The notes beneath the pieces were generated by a model that was given only the letters and a program-made list of their open reading frames with translations, searched no databases and had not been told where the DNA came from. A stretch of DNA of 64,000 nucleotides. It comes from Dermatemys mawii (taxonomy: Eukaryota; Chordata; Testudines; Dermatemydidae). The position numbers and the translations under genes were made by a program. The stretch lies in the NCBI GenBank assembly GCA_007922305.1, contig ML677386.1:8507326-8571325 (forward strand), in the 5' to 3' direction. The stretch's first letter is position 1; every line of letters starts with the position of its first letter. Below are positions 56,269 to 64,000 of the stretch, piece by piece.

Positions 56269-59094
56269 TTTCTTCATACGGCTCCAACTTTAATGGTAAA
56301 ATAAATGGGAGAACTATACATCTAATATTGTATCCCCAGTACATTGTACAGAGTAAACATATAGGCCCAATCTTGCAAACCCTCACTCACAGAAGCAATC
56401 TGTGCTTTGCGGTTAATCCCATTGGATTCCTAATAAGAGTAAGAGTACACAAGATCATGCCACTGTGCCATTTGTGTGCATGTATATATAAGTATTAATG
56501 TACCAACAAGCTATTTTAGGTCATTTTAAAACGTTTTATGTCTCTTCTTTAGCTCTTCAAAGATGGACTCTTGGTAATTATGGCACCCAGCTTTACAGAA
56601 AAAAAAATTAAAAAATAATTCCAATTCAAACAGAAGCCAAAATTCTCTCAAACATCCCTCAAATAATTTTTCAGCAACATGAGTGGTGTAATCAGAATGC
56701 ATGATGGCATGGTATAAGCCGGTTTTATCAGCATTCATTTGGAATGACCTGTATGTCTCATTCATGGTTTTGCACTTGTGAGTAATGTGCCCATCCCAAA
56801 CTCACCCTGACAAAAACATTATACCACACTATCACGTATTCCTTATGTATATGGACATATGGCTACACTCCCTATAGTAGATTGATGTAAAGTGGTGATT
56901 CTTCTCTTGCTTACATTGATATAAATCACCAGTGAAGTCAGTGTAGTTATTCTGGTGCAAAATTAATGTGAGTGAGATCAGAATCTGACCCAATGTCTCA
57001 CTCTCTCTTAGCAATCTGAAGCAACTGGTACTCAGCATCACCATGTAAACAATAAGGGCAAAGGAGAAGAAGGTGGGGTGGGGTTAAAAATCTGCTTTCC
57101 TTTACAAGACCACCTACAAAATGTTGCAAAGACCTTGCAACAAAAATAATCTGTCACGACTCCAGTGCTAGGCAAAATATAAACAAGTTAAGTGCTCTGT
57201 TAAACAGAACATCTGGGAAGTCACAGGCTGGGCATATGTTTTCACAACTTGTTTTTCAGGGAAAAGTAACCCTGCTAAGCTTCCTGTCTCCTCCATCTTC
57301 CCTCTCTTGACTGTGTTTATCAAGGCTAGATATAAACACATTAAAAAACCTTTAGAGGCCCTTGTCTCATTGTATTATTAATTTGGAACTGACTGAAGGT
57401 TGACAGCTGCTTTTACTTTGACCCCTGGATCCCTTAAAGAGATTCTCCACAAATAACTACACAGTTTTGTGTTGATTGGATTTGCTGTATATATATTTGT
57501 TGTGGGTTGCCAGAAATGAACATTAGAGTCAACATCAACATTACATGGGGAGTCATGGGCTTTGGGGCGGCAGAGAGGGTGGATTGTTTAGGGAATCACA
57601 GGTGACTTAGAGGGCAGGATGGATTACCTAAGGTGTTTGGGGGTGCACAGGATTTATTGCTTAGGGGATCATGCGGATTAGGGCTGAAGGCAGATTTTAT
57701 TTCAGTGTCAGGCGGCTGTAGCATCTACTAGTGTTATTTTATTACAGTTTTGTATCTGCGAGTACTTTGCTTTTAAGCAGACATTAGTAATCACTGACAA
57801 GAAATTGATATAGCATATGTGGAAATATGTGGCTCTGCACTGCTTTATCATTATTGTTTGCATCAGAAAGTGTCTTCTCTTAGAGTGAATTTTTGCTCTT
57901 GCCTTTCTTTGGTGAGTCACACTGGGAATTTCATCTCACCTGCCTCCAGCCCGTCTGTATCCAACAGGGAAAAAGAGGGGGCAAGAACCAGCATTCTTGT
58001 TAAATTAAATAACTGATTTCACAGAGATGAGGTCAAGCCACAGAACTCACACCTGGATTTCAGATGCCCTTGAATGGGAGAGTGCTGGGATTTGGGGTGA
58101 GCCCATTATTAAAGAGAGGTCCTTCGGAAAATTCAGATCTGGGCTCAGATTTCAAAACACACCCAGTATTCAGGGGTATTTGGAATTGGGTTTTGCTTAG
58201 GCTCATCTTGGAGAAACGGACAAAAAAGGAGGAGTTCCACCCACATTTGCCATTCACGTCCCATGTGCTGCTTCCACATCTCTCCCACTCCCCCCGCTTC
58301 CACCCTTGAATTGCTTCCTCTCCCTGTTATGTTAAGATGATCACGCCGTCCATTCTTTGCAGACTTCTGTGTAGGGAGGCACCAGTAACATTGACCACAT
58401 GGCAATGCTGTTGCAAGCTGATGAAAAAATGTACCTGGCACATGACACACAGAGAAGCCAGGGGAGGCATTCTTTTATATTTTTCTTGTCCTTTTCAACT
58501 CACTCCACTTCCATGCTTCTTTTTTGACGTGGAAACACTGCTCATAATTTTTTCCAAGAAGATGATGACAAAGGGTCTCTGCTTGAATAACCGTGGTAAG
58601 AGCGGTGTGGGCAGCTGCGGGGAACCGCAGACACTGCACCTCCCCTGGGTAGGAGGCCCATGGGACTGGGACGTGGGCCAGGGCTGCTCTTGGCCCTCCC
58701 CCCCGTGGGCAGGTGAAGGGTCCACAGCGTGGTACCCTACAGCTTTCCTGGCTCCCCAGCTGGGCTACAGCTGCCACTTTATTATTCCTGCACCTAATAA
58801 CAAGTAACTTGCAATCCGACACCAGCAATCATTTGGGCAAAGCAGCTTGGTTTAACAGTGAAATCTTCCATGAGTTTAAACTCAGAAAGGAAGCAAGAAG
58901 TGGAAACTTGAACAGAGGACTAGGGAGGATGGCTCATTCACATCCCTGAGCGACATAAGTTCTGCTGACATAAGCTGTAGTGGACACATAGCCTAAGTGT
59001 TGTTAGTAACTCCAGTAAGGAGGGTTTTTTGTTTTAGTTGTGGTATTTTTGTTTTACTTTACAGGGTTCCCTTTTAAAAATAAAGATAACTTGT
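56269..59094. other. Long non-coding stretch, no feature recognised
   Basis: 57540-57700 has loosely repeated 'ggat.a..t..ttaggg' phrases. Otherwise unique-looking. Confidence 0.4.
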
Positions 59095-59515
59095 TACAAG
59101 AGGTTTGGAACGCATGACCGATGAAGAAAGGTTGAAAGAAAAGCTGGGCATATTTAGTCTAGAGAAGAGAAGGCTGAGGAGGGACTGGATAGCATGTCTT
59201 CAAACTTGTAAAAGGTTGCAACAAAGAGGACAGTGATCAGTTGTTCTCCATGCCCATCTAAGGTAAGACAAGAAGTAATGGGCTGAACTGGCAGCAAGGA
59301 AGATTCAGATTAAATATTAGGAACAACTTTGTTACTATAAGGATAAACACTGGAATACATTGTGCAATCCCCATCACTGGAGGTTTTTAAGGACAGGGTT
59401 AGATGAACACCTGTCACAGATGGTCTAGGTTTACTTAATCTTGCCTCAGTGGGCCTGGGAATGGACTGGATGACTTCTCCAGATCCCATCCAGCCCTACA
59501 TGTCTATGATTTCAA
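59095..59515 (+). repeat. CR1 LINE 3' end
   Basis: 'agtctagagaagagaaggct', 'gaggttttta' and 'gactggatgacttctccaga' to 'ctacatgtctatgattt' in CR1 order. Confidence 0.85.
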
Positions 59516-60985
59516 GGTTCCAGTTGGGAGGGGATGTGTGTAAGGACTCTGGAATTGAAACTGGGCATCAATATGGGAAGAAGACAATAGGGTTGGATTA
59601 TGAGGGGACAGCTAGGTGAACTTTAAAAAACTGAACAAACACCTGCAACAACTAAGACATAACCCCCTCGATCTCCTGATTAGCTTGTTTGTATGTTGTG
59701 GTATCCATGCCTCTACTCCTCATCCACTTTGTCTTCTTAGATATGAGCATAGCATGAATTTTCAAAAGTGACTAGTGATTTAAGGTGACACAGTTTTAAG
59801 GTGGCCAACTTGAGACACCTTAAAAAGGCCTGACTTCCCAACTGAACTGAGTACCTGGCCTCTGAAAATCAAATTCCTTTAAAGTATCTCAAGTCAAGCA
59901 CTTCAAAACGCAGGTATTCAGAAGCACTTGGTCACTGCTAAAAATTCAGGACATCTGTCTTCCTCTGTGTTTAGAAAGTGCCTAGAGCACTGTGGACTCC
60001 ATCATAATCAGAACAATAATTATTCGGTACCCACAAATCCAGTTACAAAATCATACAGATCTTGAAGAATTTCTGACTTTCTAGCACAGTCAGGGTCAAT
60101 AGAAAGCTTTTATAGCAAGGAAGCTCTGTTCTGAGTGAACTAGCTAGAGTTCAGCAGATGGCAGGTGGTCCTGCCTTCTACAATACTGAAACATGTTGGA
60201 GCAACTTCAAGGTCCTTGTTATACTGGGGCTGGCAAGATTCAAGGAGCATTTGCAGGCATGAAGTTCTCTGTTTCTAAAGGAGACACAGCTCACGCATCC
60301 CTGCTGAACAAAAACCCAGGCAACCAATAATGGAGTGGCACTGATTAATAACAGATTAGGGGGAAGCTGGAGCAGTAATGGAATTCGTCTGCCACAGCTA
60401 GCGGGACTTCTCACTTTCTTTTTAGTCTGCCTGACCTCCCCTCAGAAGAAAGACAAGGGCTCCTTGGACCAGTGTGGCTAAGACCTGATTGTGACTGGCA
60501 TAATTCCAACTAACCACTCAACTGCAGGGAAGGGTAACATGCTATGCTCTAACCACACTGAGATGTGAAGCTGCTTCGGTTAGCACCTTTCCAGCAAGAA
60601 CTGTATTTGAGCCTGTCTCTCAAGAGAGTTGCCAAGAAGGTTTCACATCCCAGTGGGAAAAGGGCCTGAAAATAATATCCACAGTAGGTGGGGATTAGCC
60701 AACTTAATGAAAACAAGTGGCAGCTCACAATGACAGTTCGGTACTAATTTACACCTTTTTGCTAAGCCTTTGGCAACATATCAGAGAGGGCAGGATTCAC
60801 TAAAACCCACATTCTGATCTACTCCCGGGGCTTTGTGAGGTTTTTTTATTTTGAAATTCTTGGGACACTCTTGGTTTCAATAAGTCTGTCCTGCAAGGAT
60901 TGGGCAATCAGAAAGTCACAGATCTTGGGGTGTCCCAATGTGACAATATTGCATTATGAGTGAATCACACAAATGGATAGCTCAG
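59516..60985. other. Non-coding stretch, no feature recognised
   Basis: Short frames only. Confidence 0.4.
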
Positions 60986-61475
60986 GGTAGTCCAGACTTT
61001 TCAATGCTGTGGGCCAGATGCTAGTTTTGGGACACCTCCATGGGCCATATACAGAGGTTTTGCTGCTCGGAAGATGCCATTTTGCAGAGCCTGCCACGTG
61101 GAAGTTGCCATTTTGCAATGTGCACAACCCCATCCCTGCCAGCATGACCTCACATGCATAGTGTCTGCAAGATCATGCTGGCCAGGGCAGGTCCGCACCA
61201 CCCTAGTGACCCCTCTCAGACAGAATGCAATTGGATGGATGATGATGAAGAGCATGTCCTAAGCGGCTGAGGGTTATGACGGGCTTGGACTTGCCTTTTC
61301 AACGTCTTGGGTTTCTCTGGAGCTTGTTATTGAGGAAAATAATGGCAACCCCTCACTATGAGGAGCAGAGGTACAGGGAGCCCATGGGGATGCAAACCAC
61401 TGAAAATCATTCAGGAATCGGACAGAATCATCTCGCAGGCCAGATCCAGCCCTCAGGCCACCGGTTGCTCATTAA
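60986..61475. repeat. hAT-like non-autonomous element, tentative
   Basis: 'cagggtagtccagacttttc' with 'gtgggccagatgctag' near the left, and 'caggccagatccagccctca' plus 'ggttgctcattaacac' near the right, resemble elements that end in CAGG and carry mirrored 'ggccagat'. The target duplication was not found. Confidence 0.4.
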
Positions 61476-61480
61476 CACAA

Positions 61481-62169
61481 GTGTTATGACATGCTGCAAA
61501 TTCTCTGCATTACAACACAACTGCATTATCCAGCAGAGCATTAGGGATCAATTTGATTTGCAACCAGAAGGCAAAAAGTTAGTGCTGAATTCCACCTTGT
61601 TGATTTTTAATGAAAAATAAGGGCTGGACCGTTTTCTATTTTACACCGGTGTTATGTAGCTATTGACTTCAATGAAGTGATTCCTGATCTACACTGGTGT
61701 GTGTTCAAGAAAGAAGAATCAGATGCTAAATACAGGATTCAAGACAGAGAAGATTCTTTGAATCTTTTTTTTGTCATGTCACTCATTTATTATTATAGAT
61801 TTTGATTTTCTTTTTGAGATATTGTGCACTGGAACCATGCAAAAGTCAGTGAATACTGTTTCACTTGCAGTCCACATGCCTTTACCTCCCCTGAGTTAGG
61901 CTTTGAGTTTCAGGTTCCAACAAAGCTAAATGCTCAGTAAAACTCAGCCATAGCCGCCACATTTCACCTTGAAACCCAAAACCAAGTCAGATTTCTATTG
62001 TTTTGAGGGTGTTCCCTGATTATTTCACACAGCTGTTTTCCCATGTAGGATTTCGCATACATTTTCTGTCCCGCAGCCCTGTGTCCACTGGCCAGCTGTT
62101 GGCATCACTGGCAATTGATGTTCTTTTTCTCCTGATCAAATTCTTGACTACTTCAGTTTTAATTGGAGA
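61481..62169. other. Non-coding stretch, no feature recognised
   Basis: Nothing recognised. Confidence 0.35.
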
Positions 62170-62660
62170 GGAATGCATGGACTGGTGGCTGAACATAACT
62201 GGGTTCAGTTCCTGGTTTTGCCAGGAACTTCCTATGTGACCTTGGGCAAATCACTCAGTCAGGCTGTGACTATGTCTACACTTAAAACACTACAGTGGCA
62301 TCACTGCAGCTGTAACAATTCAGTGTAGACAGTCACTACAGCAACGGGCAGTAGTGAATCCACCTCCCCGAGAGGCGGGAGCTGGGTCAGTGGAAGAATT
62401 CCTCCATTGACCTAGCACGGTCTGCTCTGGGGGTTAAGCCTGCATAGCTACATCTCTCAGAAGCATGTATTTTCCTATGCCCATGTACGATTTCAGTGCA
62501 GATCTGCTCGGTGTCTCTGTTCCCCCATCTGTAAAACTCAGAGAACCCTCTCACCTTTCCCCCAGCAGTTACCTACCTTGTCTGTAAGGTTTCTGGGGGC
62601 AGGGGCCGGCTCTTAATGCATTCGTAGAGTGCCTAGAACAATGGGGTCCTCTCTCAGTTG
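62170..62660 (+). repeat. MIR-type SINE with L2-like tail, split by a MITE
   Basis: 'ttcctggttttgccaggaac' and 'gtgaccttgggcaaatcact' precede the MITE. 'tctctgttcccccatctgta' follows it, then 'tttctgggggcaggggccgg' and 'gagtgcctagaacaatgggg'. Confidence 0.75.
62273..62460 (+). mobile_element. MITE nested in the MIR
   Basis: 'tatgtctacacttaaaacac' at the left, shared interior 'cctccccgagaggcgggagc' and 'gaagaattcctccattgacc'. The right end is near 'gcatagctacatctctc'. Confidence 0.75.
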
Positions 62661-62963
62661 TAACCTAACACACTGCATCCCAGACACCTTTCATTTTAGG
62701 GACATGTGGTGAGATGGATGTTTTTGGAGGGCGGAAAGAAGAGCTTTGGCAAGAAAGCAATTGGAACCTCAGTGACATTCACAATATCCCTTTCCCTCTG
62801 GTGTTGTATTGGTGTAGAGAAGCCTAACATAAATCACAGGGAAGAAAGCTTTCTGCTTTAACTTTGGCCTAATTGCTCTCAGGCAGCTCCATTCCCACGG
62901 GGTCTGGGCACAACATATCTGACTCATACTATAGCAAAAACAGTCTCCATACAGCGTACAGCC
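62661..62963. other. Non-coding spacer
   Basis: Nothing recognised. Confidence 0.35.
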
Positions 62964-63325
62964 ATGATCCTCCCACTTTTTGAAAGTGGATGGGCCTGGC
63001 CTGGCCACTTTTTGCCACAGGTTCTGCCCCTGCTCCTGCCCTTCTTCTCTCCATGCACCCCTCCACCCGAGGCCCTGCCCCCCAGCCAGGCTGGCACATG
63101 GACCCCACCTGAGCAGCTGAGGGGAGCCTTGGACCCTCCACTTGCCCTAGGCAGGGGCCGGGGGGCAGGGACATGGGATACTCTAAGGCCTCCCCACCCT
63201 AGGCAGGTGGACGCAGGCTTTGCGGCTCGGCTCCAGCTGCTGGCTTGGCTGGGGACGGGGCCTCAGGAGAAAGAGGAGGAGCAGGGGTGGGTCCACGGAG
63301 GGGGTGGGCACCCTCCACTCCTGCC
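62964..63325. repeat. GC-rich interspersed repeat interior
   Basis: 'cctcccactttttgaaagtg' leads into a GC-rich block ('cttgccctaggcaggggccg', 'gggcaccctccactcctgcc') of the style seen at 7895-8168 and 42318-43050. Long overlapping frames here lack any motif. Confidence 0.4.
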
Positions 63326-63330
63326 CCCCG

Positions 63331-63874
63331 CACTTAATTCCTGTTGATTTGAACAGGAGGTAAGCGCCTAAATATCTTTGAGGATTGGGGGCCCCTTTGT
63401 TACTATGTGAGGCAACAAGCAAGAAGAAAAATGTGAAATCTGTACTACTACCTTATCACTGCTGTTTCAGGCAATGCAGATTCACAGGAGCTCTTTGGCA
63501 GCTAACCAGCTGCACAGCCCGATTTACATAATGATCTGAGTGTTTCCATTATTTTTCCAGGATCATTTATAGTTTAATTGGATTCAGTGAAATTGGGAGC
63601 AAATAAGGTTATATCACTAGCCTTCCAGCAACTTACTTCCCACTATGCCAATCACAGTTAATCTGATGGTGCTGTCTGTCCTGCTCTACAAAATAGCTGA
63701 GATGTAAACTTTGAGTAAAGGGAAAGCTTTGCCATAGCAGCTTACTCCAGGTTCATCTTTACAATGAGGAGGCCACCAACCAACCTGAGGTGGAGAGACT
63801 GGGCCATGATTTAACTAACCCTCTGAAATTGCTGAGATTAGGCCAGCCTGTATATTTCAGTGCTTACATGAGAC
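63331..63874. other. Non-coding stretch, no feature recognised
   Basis: Nothing recognised. Confidence 0.35.
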
Positions 63875-63877
63875 TAC

Positions 63878-64000
63878 AAAAGTGACAAAGAGTCCTATGG
63901 CACCTTAAAGACTAACTAAAGTATTAGAGCATAAGCTTTCGTGGGCTAATACCCACTTCGTCGGATGGATCCGATTAAGTGGGCATTAGCCCACGAAAGC
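63878..64000 (-). mobile_element. PLE 3' fragment as a palindrome, cut by the window end
   Basis: 63878-63966 is PLE 3' sequence on the minus strand ('gtgacaaagagtcctatggc' to 'acccacttcgtcggat'). 63969-64000 is the same segment on the plus strand. Arms of 32 bp match at 29 positions around a 2-bp spacer. Confidence 0.88.

Noticed and set aside
58337..58807. 156-codon plus-strand frame
   Set aside because: No domain, no splice-site support and overlapping frames on the opposite strand.
62964..63347. 127-codon plus-strand frame
   Set aside because: Proline-rich translation of a GC-rich repeat, with equally long frames on the other strand.
1..64000. CRISPR array, bacterial operons, riboswitches or rRNA genes
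   Set aside because: Nothing in spacing, gene density or sequence supports them; the repeat content is vertebrate.

Overview
This window looks like vertebrate, most likely turtle, intergenic or intronic DNA. I found no host gene I can name. The turtle call rests on repeat content. There is a tRNA-headed SINE of the cryptodiran (Cry) type with recognisable A and B boxes. CR1/L3 and L2/MIR-type remnants are abundant. There are many short 3' ends of Penelope-like elements (PLE), two solo LTRs of one retroviral family, and several families of small DNA transposons. The species is an inference.

Layout. 0-8 kb: old MIR-type SINEs, a MITE, a TA-flanked MITE and a scrambled gypsy-type gag pseudogene on the minus strand. 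8-11.4 kb: L3/CR1 fragments around a plus-strand solo LTR. 13.6-15.2 kb: a PLE with a GIY-YIG endonuclease domain, split by an LTR-like insertion. 18.6-24.2 kb: the same LTR family in minus orientation, a CpG-rich repeat and a second LTR family. 26 kb: the tRNA-derived SINE. 29.6-34.7 kb: a foldback PLE, a MITE, then the best-preserved element in the window, a 4.4-kb PIF/Harbinger transposon with two convergent genes. 36-43 kb: PLE copies with clear 11-12 bp target duplications, MITEs and a back-to-back hAT-like pair. 44-49 kb: repeats, including a near-identical 347-bp CR1 segment duplicated 2.2 kb away. 49-64 kb: sparse repeats, a G/C-free tract, a perfect 19-bp hairpin, nested MITE/PLE insertions and a PLE palindrome at the window end.

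The Harbinger element is the only place where genes visibly work together. An intact DDE transposase (plus strand) and a Myb/SANT-like DNA-binding protein (minus strand, two phase-compatible exons) converge on a shared polyadenylation zone. The ends carry related inverted repeats and repeated copies of the palindrome TAGCGCTA. A third, unexplained protein-like reading frame lies on the plus strand inside the Myb-like gene's intron.

The most interesting RNA signal is in the PLE 3' ends. The copy at 36886-37026 keeps what looks like a complete minimal hammerhead ribozyme core, while all other copies are visibly broken. Recurrent inverted arrangements in three of six PLE copies suggest an integration mechanism that often inverts part of the element.
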